From Candidatus Symbiobacter sp. (lineage in GTDB: Bacteria > Pseudomonadota > Alphaproteobacteria > Elsterales > Elsteraceae), in contig JASGCR010000154.1 of the NCBI GenBank assembly GCA_030054015.1, forward strand, positions 1 to 5,746: DNA of 5,746 nucleotides, in the 5' to 3' direction. The position numbers and the translations under genes are program-made. The notes under the pieces were generated by a model. That model saw only the letters and a list, made by a program, of their open reading frames with translations, was not told the DNA's origin and did not search any database. Of this stretch, positions 1 through 5,604 are shown one piece after another. Each line of letters starts with the position of its first letter. Position 1 is the first letter of the stretch.

Positions 1-57
1 CGACTCATCCCGCAATTATCTCACCACTAGCCGTAACTTATCTCAGTTCCCGACAAT

Positions 58-79
58 AAGGGGGGCTTACGCCCCCCTT
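58..79. terminator. Perfect GC-rich hairpin, possible terminator
   Basis: AAGGGGGGC (58-66) pairs perfectly with GCCCCCCTT (71-79) around a TTAC loop. On the plus strand only three T residues follow before AA, and on the minus strand only a short TTATTGT. This makes it a strong stem but a weak intrinsic terminator. It may close an upstream gene lying outside the window. Read as a structure it is certain; its function is inference. Confidence 0.4.
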
Positions 80-95
80 TAACCCCCCGACTGGG

Positions 96-145
96 TTCCC
101 AGCCGCGCCCAAGCAGGCGCGGCGGGAATGAGGGAGTGTTTTTTT
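96..145 (+). terminator. 13-bp stem followed by a T7 run, possible terminator
   Basis: TTCCC (96-100) and GCCGCGCC (102-109) pair with GGCGCGGC (116-123) and GGGAA (124-128), giving 13 base pairs with one bulged A at 101 and a six-base loop. Seven T residues follow at 139-145, ten bases after the stem. An intrinsic terminator normally has the T run immediately after the stem, so the fit is imperfect. It could terminate plus-strand transcription entering from the left edge. Alternatively it is another intergenic palindrome like its neighbours. Confidence 0.35.
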
Positions 146-222
146 AGCCATGGCTCGCCAAGTATATAGTTCCTTTCCTAAGAGCCTGTGCGATAATTAT
201 TAAAAGTTTAGTAAGTGCGTCT

Positions 223-258
223 TCACCCGCCGCTTGCGTTAGCAAGCGTGTCGGGTGA
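223..258. repeat. Two-part inverted repeat (hairpin)
   Basis: TCACCCG (223-229) pairs with CGGGTGA (252-258), and inside it CGCTTGC (231-237) pairs with GCAAGCG (242-248) around a GTTA loop. A small asymmetric internal loop separates the two helices. No T run follows on either strand, so it is not a standard terminator. It could be a REP-like intergenic palindrome or a structured leader element. The pairing is visible directly and the role is unknown. Confidence 0.5.
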
Positions 259-295
259 TCCAGCTTTGACGCGCGTCTTCGCGGCAAAAATCTGC

Positions 296-336
296 GGGTA
301 ATGACGCTCCTTCTTTTAGGATTGGTTCTGACCTTC
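296..336 (+). repeat. Dispersed 41-bp block, copy upstream of the SPINDLY-like gene
   Basis: This block begins GGGTAATGACGCTCC and ends GTTCTGACCTTC. It matches the reverse complement of 5564-5604 at 36 of 41 positions with no gaps. Its first 15 bases also recur in every 43-bp unit of the tandem array at the right edge. The copy ends about 100 bp before the start of the SPINDLY-like gene and points towards it. The other copy points the same way towards thiD. It is either a dispersed intergenic repeat or a shared regulatory or recombination site. Confidence 0.7.
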
Positions 337-437
337 CCAGCTCACCCACCCGCATTGACGCAAAAAACATACCATAAACACGGTAAAAAATTCAATTGTA
401 ACCCACCGCCAAATCAGGTAATTTTAACCGCTTTCAT

Positions 438-2666
438 ATGGGATATAAAATGTTATTTGATCCTTGGATTTTACGTGCGCGTGCATTGCTCAATGCGGGG
501 TTGTATGACGATGCGCGTAACCTTATTCACAATTTGATCGATGAGCGCGGGCGCGAGACCGCTTTGTTGCAAGAACTGTCCGGGATTGAAAAAAACACCG
601 GCAACCACGCCGCCGCGATTGCCCTGGCCCGCGAAGTCTTGGCCAATACCCCGCCAGACAGCGACCAATATCCCCAGGCTTATTTTGATCTGGCCTATTA
701 TCTGTATGAGGGGAAATATCTCGCCGAAGCCAAAACGATGCTGGAACAGATATTGGCAAAATCGGGGGATAAGGGGCATGAGGATACGGGCGCGCGCTTC
801 CTGATGGCGCAAATTTATATGCTTGAGCGCGATTTTCTCCAGGCCAACCCGATCTTGCTGCGTTTGGTCAAGGAATCGCCGGATAATTTGGATTTTCGCC
901 TGAATTTGGGCAATAGTTTTCATTTGATGGGGGCCTATAGTACCGCCGCCGAAGAATTTCGCCACATTATCGAGCGCGACCCCGATCATTGCGATGGTTT
1001 GGCGGCCTTAGGTTACGCCTTGGTCAAAGACGGGCAAGCGGCATCCGGCATCGAATTTTTGCGCCGAGCCAACCAAATCGCCCCATCGCGTCCGGAAATT
1101 GGGGCGCATTTGGCCGAGGCGATGAACACGGCGGGACAACATCAAGAAGCCCTCACGGTTTTGCTGGAACAAGAAGATTATCGTGGCAATAGCTGCGAAT
1201 ACTGGATGCAACGCGCCGCCACGCTTCGCCATTTGAATCAAATTGCCGCGGCGGTGGCGGGCTATAAACACGCGCTTGAGATTGAACCCACTAATTTTAT
1301 CGCCAATAATAATTTGGCGTTGATTTACATTAACTTGGGCGATGTCGAAAAATCTGAGAGTTACCTTAATGCCGCCCGCGCCAACATCAACCAGTCAGAT
1401 TATGCGCCGGTGGTGTACAGCAATGCCATTTATAACGCGCAATATTTGCCCGATCAAACCGCCACTGGCCTCCGCGAGATGCACCTGGGTTATAACCAGG
1501 CTCTGATCACCAAACCCGCCGCTCCGCCGTGGCATTTCCCCAATCCGCGCGATCCGGATCGTCCCTTGCGGGTGGGGTATGTGTCGCATGATTTTATGAA
1601 CCACCCGGTGGGATTTTTTGTCTCGTCGGTGATTGGACGGCACGACCGCCGCCAAGTCGAAAGTTTTTGCTATAACACCCGCCAGCGCGAGGATAACATC
1701 ACCAAAATCATCCGCGCCGGCGCCCATAATTGGCGGCAAATTCATGATTTTAACGACACGGCTTTGGAGCAATTAATCCGCCAAGACGCGATCGATGTGT
1801 TGGTCGATTTATCCGGTCACACCGCCGATAATAAATTGCCGGTATTTGCCCGCAAGCCCGCCCCAGTTCAAGTCACCTGGGCCGGATATGTTGGCACCAC
1901 CGGCTTGGCGACGATGGATTGGTTGCTCGCCGATCGCTATCACGTGCCGCCGGAATTAGACGAACTTCATGCCGAGCGGGTGTACCGTATGCCGCATGAT
2001 TATATTTGCTATGAACCGCCGAGCAATATGGTGACTGTGGCCGCCTTGCCTGCGCTGCAAAATGGCTATGTCACTTTTGGCTGTTTTAACAATCCGGTCA
2101 AGATCAACCGCAGCATCATGGCGGTGTGGGCGCGGATTATGCATCAGGTACCAAACTCCCGCCTGTTTCTGCGCTATGGTCAGGTGGGCGAGCCAGAAAG
2201 CGTCGCCCGCATCACCGATTTCTTTGCCGCGCAGGGCATTCCCAGCCATCGTTTGCGCATCGAAAATGGCGGTACCGCGATTTATATGTACCAAGGTTAC
2301 AACGAGATGGACATCGCCCTCGACACCCAACCTTATTCCGGCGGCTTAACCACCTGCGAGGCCATGTGGATGGGCGTACCGGTGGTGACCTGTCCCTCCA
2401 CCCGCTTTGCCAGCCGTCATTCATATTCCCATCTGACCAATGTGGGTTTGGGCGAAATGGTCGGGCAGAATTTTGATGATTATGTCCAGATTGCGGTGGC
2501 TTTAGCCCATGATTTGGGGCGTTTGAGTGCCATCCGCACCAGTTTGCGGGCGCGTATGGCGGCGTCGCCTTTATGCGATTCCGATCAATTTACCCTTGAC
2601 TTAGAGGCTGCTTGGCGGTTCATGTGGCGAGAATATTGTGCTACTTTGTCCCCGCAAAGCGGGTGA
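438..2666 (+). CDS. TPR-repeat O-linked glycosyltransferase (SPINDLY/GT41 family), likely flagellin-modifying
   Basis: A 742-residue cytoplasmic protein with no signal peptide. The N-terminal half is helical TPR-type repeats; the clearest are near residues 152-185, 186-218, 253-286 and 287-316. The C-terminal part (about 377-735) matches the GT41/SPINDLY domain of O-GlcNAc transferase. Visible landmarks are RVGYVSHDFMNHP (378-390, with H389 at the place of the catalytic-site His of human OGT), VDLSGHTADNKLPVFARKPAPVQ near 456-478, the GCFNNPVKI segment with K555 at the UDP-contacting Lys position, and ALDTQPYSGGLTTCEA (627-642). In this family the TPRs bind the protein acceptor and the C-terminal domain transfers a sugar to Ser/Thr. 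The downstream flbT suggests flagellin as acceptor (inference; compare Caulobacter FlmG in role). The sugar donor cannot be read from sequence. ATG 438 has no Shine-Dalgarno sequence. The in-frame ATG at 450 has GGGA six bases upstream and may be the true start. Confidence 0.93.
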   Translation: MGYKMLFDPWILRARALLNAGLYDDARNLIHNLIDERGRETALLQELSGIEKNTGNHAAAIALAREVLANTPPDSDQYPQAYFDLAYYLYEGKYLAEAKTMLEQILAKSGDKGHEDTGARFLMAQIYMLERDFLQANPILLRLVKESPDNLDFRLNLGNSFHLMGAYSTAAEEFRHIIERDPDHCDGLAALGYALVKDGQAASGIEFLRRANQIAPSRPEIGAHLAEAMNTAGQHQEALTVLLEQEDYRGNSCEYWMQRAATLRHLNQIAAAVAGYKHALEIEPTNFIANNNLALIYINLGDVEKSESYLNAARANINQSDYAPVVYSNAIYNAQYLPDQTATGLREMHLGYNQALITKPAAPPWHFPNPRDPDRPLRVGYVSHDFMNHPVGFFVSSVIGRHDRRQVESFCYNTRQREDNITKIIRAGAHNWRQIHDFNDTALEQLIRQDAIDVLVDLSGHTADNKLPVFARKPAPVQVTWAGYVGTTGLATMDWLLADRYHVPPELDELHAERVYRMPHDYICYEPPSNMVTVAALPALQNGYVTFGCFNNPVKINRSIMAVWARIMHQVPNSRLFLRYGQVGEPESVARITDFFAAQGIPSHRLRIENGGTAIYMYQGYNEMDIALDTQPYSGGLTTCEAMWMGVPVVTCPSTRFASRHSYSHLTNVGLGEMVGQNFDDYVQIAVALAHDLGRLSAIRTSLRARMAASPLCDSDQFTLDLEAAWRFMWREYCATLSPQSG

Positions 2667-2697
2667 GGCCTGGGGCAATCATGCCAAGCCTTTGCGG
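2652..2697 (+). promoter_or_regulatory. Mutually exclusive stems between the SPINDLY-like gene and flbT
   Basis: At the end of the SPINDLY-like gene, CCCGC (2651-2655) can pair with GCGGG (2659-2663) in a small hairpin next to the stop codon. Alternatively CCGCAAAG (2652-2659) pairs perfectly over eight bases with CTTTGCGG (2690-2697) in the leader of flbT. That long stem encloses a small GGCA/TGCC hairpin (2674-2685). The two forms cannot coexist, and ribosomes terminating at the TGA would disturb both. This resembles an attenuator or translational-coupling switch. There is no T run, so a transcription terminator is unlikely. The pairing is seen and the function is inferred. Confidence 0.3.
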
Positions 2698-2722
2698 CAT
2701 AGGGAAAATACCGGCTGTGAAA

Positions 2723-2727
2723 AAGGA
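2723..2727 (+). promoter_or_regulatory. Ribosome binding site of flbT
   Basis: AAGGA lies nine bases before ATG 2737. It decides this start over the longer open frame beginning at 2638, whose extra 33 residues are unlike FlbT and overlap the preceding gene. Confidence 0.75.
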
Positions 2728-2736
2728 CGCGTCATT

Positions 2737-3183
2737 ATGGGTTTGAAATTAAATCTCAAAGCGAACGAACGGCTTGTCATTAACGGGGCGGTAATCACCG
2801 CCTTGAAACCGACCTCGATCTTGATCAATAACCAAGTATCGATGCTGTTGGAGCGGCAAATTATGCGCCCCGAAAACGCCAATTCGCCGGCGCGTCGGAT
2901 TTATTTCGCCGTGCAATGCGCCTATATGGCCGAAGAGGTTGAAAAACCCCGCTTTCTCGCCGAAACCGAAACCTATATCGCCTCGTATGAAACGGCGACC
3001 AGCCTGCCTTTGGTGAAGGTTTTGCTCCAACAAATTCGGTTGCAAGTCGGTGCGGCTAATTTTTACGAAGGCCTCAAACTTTGTAACAGTTTGATCGAGC
3101 ATGAGGATAAATTAATGCAACTCGCCAAGGAACGTGTCGCCGCCCTCTCCCCGCCGCCGGAGTCCGAGGTGAGGGGGGAATAG
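2737..3183 (+). CDS. flbT: Flagellin expression regulator FlbT
   Basis: A 148-residue protein of normal FlbT length. It shows the family's N-terminal pattern LKLNLKANERLVINGAVI (residues 3-20), a central segment of the type R-P-E-N-A-x-S-P-A-R-R-I-Y-F (44-57), and a helical C-terminal half containing YEGLKLCNSLIEHE (110-123). In Caulobacter, FlbT binds the 5' leader of flagellin mRNA and lowers its stability or translation until the hook is finished. FlbT proteins in other Alphaproteobacteria can act positively. The partner gene flaF and the flagellin genes are not in the window. The gene follows the SPINDLY-like glycosyltransferase by 70 bp on the same strand, so co-transcription is plausible. 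Its C-terminus is a short Pro/Glu-rich tail. It ends 16 bp before the convergent CoA-transferase, with no obvious terminator hairpin between them. Confidence 0.92.
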   Translation: MGLKLNLKANERLVINGAVITALKPTSILINNQVSMLLERQIMRPENANSPARRIYFAVQCAYMAEEVEKPRFLAETETYIASYETATSLPLVKVLLQQIRLQVGAANFYEGLKLCNSLIEHEDKLMQLAKERVAALSPPPESEVRGE

Positions 3184-3199
3184 GAAGTTTTTCGCACCC

Positions 3200-4354
3200 T
3201 TAAGACCTCTCCCGTAACCAGGCGAGGATTTCGCCGCGATGTTCGTCGAGGTCGGGAGCGATTTGGCCGGGCCGGGGATCGGGCAGGTCGCTTAATTTGA
3301 TCGGATTGCCGGCGACAGGCAAGGACACGCCGCGCTCGGTGGCTGTGACCACCATGTGGCGGGCGGAAACTTGCGGCATCAGCATGGCCTCGCGCATCGT
3401 GTTGATGGGGGCGCAGGGAAAGCCAATTTTTGCCAATATCTCAAGCCATTCGGTTACGGTTCGTGCCGCCAAAGCATCTTCGATCAACGGCTTTAACGCG
3501 GCATAATTTTCATTGCGCGCTTCATTATTGGTAAAGCGAGAATCGGTGATGAGGTCGGTTTTGCCAATGACATGACAGAGTTGACCAAAAAGATGGTCAT
3601 TGCCCGCCGCCAGAATAATCTGCCCATCGCGGCAAGCAAAGGCGCCAAACGGGGTAATGAGGGAATGGCGAATGCCGACGCGGCCTGGCACCTCGCCGGT
3701 GGCGCCATAGCGCATGACATTGGTGCCTTGCATCGACAAAGCCGCATCAAGCATCGAAACATCGACGCGGCGGGCGCGGCCTGAGCGTTCACGCCACAAC
3801 AAAGCCGAGACAATGCCAGTGGCGGCAAACATCCCCGCCCCAATATCGCAGAGCGAAATCCCAATCGCTTGCGGGCCGCCATCGGGGGAACCGGTGACGC
3901 TCATGAGTCCCGACAAGGCCTGGATCACCATGTCATAGGCCGGGGCGGTCATCAGCGGCCCGGAATGACCAAACCCCGAAATCGAAGCGTAAATCAAATG
4001 CGGGTATTTTTTTTGCAAAATCTCCCAGCCATAACCCAATTTTTCCATCGTGCCGGGGCGGAAATTTTCCACCAGCACGTCGCCGCGCGCCAATAATTGA
4101 TCCAAAATAATGCGGTCAGCGGGTTGTTTCAAATCCAGGCAAATCGATTCCTTGCCGCGATTATTGGAAATGAAATAAGCCGATTTTTGATGGACAAAAG
4201 GGCCAAATTTGCGGGTATCATCACCGCCGGGCGGCTCCACCTTGATCACCCGCGCCCCTTGATCGGCCAAAAGTTGGGTGCAAAATGGCCCCGCCAAGAC
4301 CCGCGTCAGGTCAATCACGGTGATGCCGTCGAGGGGCGCGTTCAGTTCTTGCAT
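3200..4354 (-). CDS. Family III CoA-transferase (CaiB/BaiF/Frc type)
   Basis: A 384-residue cytoplasmic enzyme of typical length for the family, which moves CoA between carboxylic acids through an aspartyl-CoA thioester intermediate. Counting from ATG 4354, visible features are LDGITVIDLTRVLAGPFCTQLLAD near residues 8-31, the KVEPPGGDDTR segment (38-48), NNRGKESICLDLK near 64-76, VENFRPGTMEKLGYG (95-109), GFGHSGP (127-133) and SLCDIGAG (167-174). D170 in that last motif sits at the catalytic Asp position. The acyl substrates cannot be deduced, because no acyl-CoA dehydrogenase, racemase or hydratase gene is nearby. ATG 4354 has GGA seven bases upstream. A TTG at 4366 would add four residues and is the less likely start. 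The start region includes a doubled octamer ATCCAATT (plus strand 4361-4376). The gene is convergent with flbT and on the same strand as thiD, but separated from thiD by a structured repeat element. Confidence 0.92.
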   Translation of the reverse strand: MQELNAPLDGITVIDLTRVLAGPFCTQLLADQGARVIKVEPPGGDDTRKFGPFVHQKSAYFISNNRGKESICLDLKQPADRIILDQLLARGDVLVENFRPGTMEKLGYGWEILQKKYPHLIYASISGFGHSGPLMTAPAYDMVIQALSGLMSVTGSPDGGPQAIGISLCDIGAGMFAATGIVSALLWRERSGRARRVDVSMLDAALSMQGTNVMRYGATGEVPGRVGIRHSLITPFGAFACRDGQIILAAGNDHLFGQLCHVIGKTDLITDSRFTNNEARNENYAALKPLIEDALAARTVTEWLEILAKIGFPCAPINTMREAMLMPQVSARHMVVTATERGVSLPVAGNPIKLSDLPDPRPGQIAPDLDEHRGEILAWLRERS

Positions 4355-4360
4355 GGTTTT

Positions 4361-4376
4361 ATCCAATTATCCAATT
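4361..4376. repeat. Doubled octamer at the CoA-transferase start
   Basis: ATCCAATT occurs twice in tandem, followed by ATCT. On the minus strand it places two GGAT sequences upstream of ATG 4354. The copy nearer the start supplies the presumed weak ribosome binding site. A change of copy number would alter spacing from the promoter but not the reading frame from ATG 4354. Confidence 0.6.
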
Positions 4377-4413
4377 ATCTAACGGTCGGTTTTGGGTTAG
4401 GGGAAGATTACGA

Positions 4414-4441
4414 CCCCCCCTTCCTGCTTAGGAAGGGGGGG
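4414..4441. repeat. Left terminal hairpin of the structured element
   Basis: CCCCCCCTTCCT (4414-4425) and AGGAAGGGGGGG (4430-4441) form a perfect 12-bp stem with a GCTT loop. No T run follows on either strand, so it is not a simple intrinsic terminator. Confidence 0.8.
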
Positions 4442-4584
4442 AAAGCTCAGCTTAGTGCGAAGCACTTAGCTGAGCTAGGGGGGGTTGGTGATGATAACAA
4501 TCTTACAATACAATCAATATATTACTCCAACCCCCCCAAGAAAAGCTCAAGAATTTTTTTGACAAAAAATTCAAGCTTTTCTAT

Positions 4585-4611
4585 CCCCCCCTTCCAAGCG
4601 GGAAGGGGGGG
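4585..4611. repeat. Right terminal hairpin of the structured element
   Basis: CCCCCCCTTCC (4585-4595) and GGAAGGGGGGG (4601-4611) form a perfect 11-bp stem with a five-base loop AAGCG. On the minus strand this is the first structure after the thiD stop codon, about 28 bp downstream, so it could help end the thiD transcript even though the T-rich stretch comes only about 13 bases further on. Confidence 0.8.
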
Positions 4612-4639
4612 TCATAAGGCAAGTTCTTTTGAAACTGCG

Positions 4640-5542
4640 CTATAACTCATGGCTTCGCGTCAAGCCCGCCACATGATTAAGCGGCCCATGCCCGTGGCCA
4701 AAACCGGGGGCCTGGGCAATTGCGAGGCGGACATAATCGCGGGCCTGGGCCACCGCATCAGCCAAGGGAAACCCTTGCGCCAACAGGGTCGCCACCGCGC
4801 TCGCCAAGCTACAACCGGTGCCGTGAGTGTGGAGGCTTGCGATCCGCGGCGCGGAAAAAATCACCTCTTGCGGCGTGGTGTCGCGGCTGGTCTGGAACAG
4901 CAACAAATCGTCGATGTGATCGCTTGGTTTGCCGTCGGGGGTCACTGCATGGCCGCCTTTAAGCAACACCGCCCGCAGGGGCGATGCGGCACGCGACGAT
5001 ATCGCCCCCGCTTGCATCATCTCTAACAAAACCCGGGCGGCGGCGCGGCAATTTTCCGGGGAGTCGCATTTTTGGTTGGTCAGGGCTTCGGCTTCGGGCA
5101 GATTGGGCGTCAGAATCGTGCTGCGCGGTAAGGCGCGGAGGCGGAGGCTGTCCACCGCCGCCCGCGCGAGCAAATTTTGCCCGCCTTTGGCCACCATCAC
5201 CGGATCAAGCACTATCGGTACCTGCGCCAAAGGGTCGCACATCACCAGGCTCGCCATGACGCTGTTGACCATCGCCGCATCGCCCAGCATCCCGATTTTG
5301 ACGACATCGACCCCCAAATCTTGCCACACGGCGCGGATTTGGGCTGCGACCAAGGCGGTTGGGAGGGGAAAGATGCCGGCATCGCCACCCACCACCCCCA
5401 TGGTGGTTTGTACCGTCACCGCCGTGACGGCGGTCATGGCATAGCCGCCCAGGGCGGTAATGGTCTTAATATCGGCCTGGATGCCCGCCCCGCCGACCGA
5501 ATCCGAGCCCGCAATCACCAGAATTTTGCCGTTAATGTGCAT
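4640..5542 (-). CDS. thiD: Hydroxymethylpyrimidine/phosphomethylpyrimidine kinase ThiD
   Basis: A 300-residue kinase of the ribokinase-like fold that phosphorylates HMP and HMP-P to HMP-PP, the pyrimidine precursor of thiamine. Visible motifs are AGSDSVGGAGIQADIKT (11-27), TAVTVQTT with Q45 at the substrate-contacting position, GMLGD (84-88), LDPVMVAKGG (112-121), TPNLPEAEAL (145-154), LLKGGH (193-198), HGTGCSLASA with the GTGC anion hole at 241-244 and C244, and the C-terminal GHGPLNH (284-290). The usual small residue after GSDS is Val here. The protein is about 30 residues longer than E. coli ThiD; much of the extra length appears to lie between residues 155 and 232. ATG 5542 is chosen because it has GGAG seven bases upstream and the family alignment begins there. 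The open frame continues upstream to 5617 into repeat DNA. No other thi genes and no TPP riboswitch are visible. Confidence 0.95.
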   Translation of the reverse strand: MHINGKILVIAGSDSVGGAGIQADIKTITALGGYAMTAVTAVTVQTTMGVVGGDAGIFPLPTALVAAQIRAVWQDLGVDVVKIGMLGDAAMVNSVMASLVMCDPLAQVPIVLDPVMVAKGGQNLLARAAVDSLRLRALPRSTILTPNLPEAEALTNQKCDSPENCRAAARVLLEMMQAGAISSRAASPLRAVLLKGGHAVTPDGKPSDHIDDLLLFQTSRDTTPQEVIFSAPRIASLHTHGTGCSLASAVATLLAQGFPLADAVAQARDYVRLAIAQAPGFGHGHGPLNHVAGLTRSHEL

Positions 5543-5549
5543 TTCGTTT

Positions 5550-5553
5550 CTCC
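5550..5553 (-). promoter_or_regulatory. Ribosome binding site of thiD
   Basis: On the minus strand GGAG lies seven bases before ATG 5542. It favours this start over the 25-residue upstream extension, whose codons fall in the repeat region. Confidence 0.8.
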
Positions 5554-5563
5554 AGATTAATAT

Positions 5564-5604
5564 GAAGGTCTGAACAAGTCCTAAAAAAGGGAGCGTCATT
5601 ACCC
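5564..5604 (-). repeat. Dispersed 41-bp block, copy upstream of thiD
   Basis: Reverse complement of this stretch matches 296-336 at 36 of 41 positions without gaps. The shared sequence runs from GGGTAATGACGCTCC through a T-rich stretch and TTTTAGGA to GACCTTC. It overlaps the first unit of the 43-bp tandem array and ends 21 bp before the thiD start. It could hold the thiD promoter region or mark the edge of a repeat element. Confidence 0.7.

Larger units (their letters stand above)
1..437. other. Non-coding, hairpin-rich intergenic region
   Basis: I see no credible gene here. The only open frame beginning in the region starts at 301 inside a repeat block, has low-complexity composition and overlaps the start of the SPINDLY-like gene in another frame. 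The region carries three strong inverted repeats (58-79, 96-128, 223-258), a 10-bp palindrome AGCCATGGCT (146-155), a short CGCG-TCTT-CGCG hairpin (272-283) and one copy of a dispersed 41-bp block (296-336). A weak sigma70-like pair, TTGTAA (396-401) and TAATTT (419-424) with a 17-nt spacer, lies just upstream of the 438 gene. It matches consensus too poorly to be called a promoter. Any gene upstream ends before base 1. Confidence 0.7.
4412..4613. repeat. Five-stem, MITE-like structured intergenic element
   Basis: This element fills most of the non-coding gap between thiD and the CoA-transferase (4367-4639). Its ends are inverted copies: the left end (4412-4441) and the reverse complement of the right end (4585-4613) differ by one substitution and one single-base indel. 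Each end is itself a hairpin. Inside are AGCTCAGCT/AGCTGAGCT (4444-4452 with 4468-4476) with five further pairs and a GAA loop, GGGGGGGTTGG/CCAACCCCCCC (4478-4488 with 4527-4537) around an AT-rich 38-nt loop, and AGAAAAGCT/AGCTTTTCT plus GAATTTTTT/AAAAAATTC (4539-4582). No credible reading frame covers it. TA lies just outside both edges (4409-4410, 4615-4616), which is consistent with a TA target duplication but is weak evidence. Alternatives are a structured RNA or a compound bidirectional terminator for thiD. Confidence 0.75.

Noticed and set aside
355..383. Promoter with TTGACG at 355-360
   Set aside because: No acceptable -10 hexamer lies 16-18 bases downstream.
301..537. Small open frame of 78 residues on the plus strand
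   Set aside because: It starts inside the dispersed repeat block, has no ribosome binding site, reads into the SPINDLY-like gene in another frame and looks like no protein family.
471..989. Minus-strand open frame of 172 residues
   Set aside because: It is wholly antisense to the TPR region of the SPINDLY-like gene and its composition is a shadow of the real codons.
3184..3199. Terminator between the convergent flbT and CoA-transferase genes
   Set aside because: The 16-bp gap has a short T run but no stable stem beside it.
4097..4645. Plus-strand open frame of 182 residues
   Set aside because: It is antisense to the CoA-transferase start and then runs through the hairpin element, with no family resemblance. 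The CoA-transferase frame on the other strand is unmistakable.
4929..5444. Plus-strand open frame of 171 residues
   Set aside because: It is antisense to thiD, which has all its motifs on the minus strand.
296..5604. Composite transposon bounded by the 41-bp inverted blocks
   Set aside because: There is no transposase or integrase gene and no target duplication, and the enclosed genes are ordinary chromosomal genes. The matching blocks are kept as a finding only.
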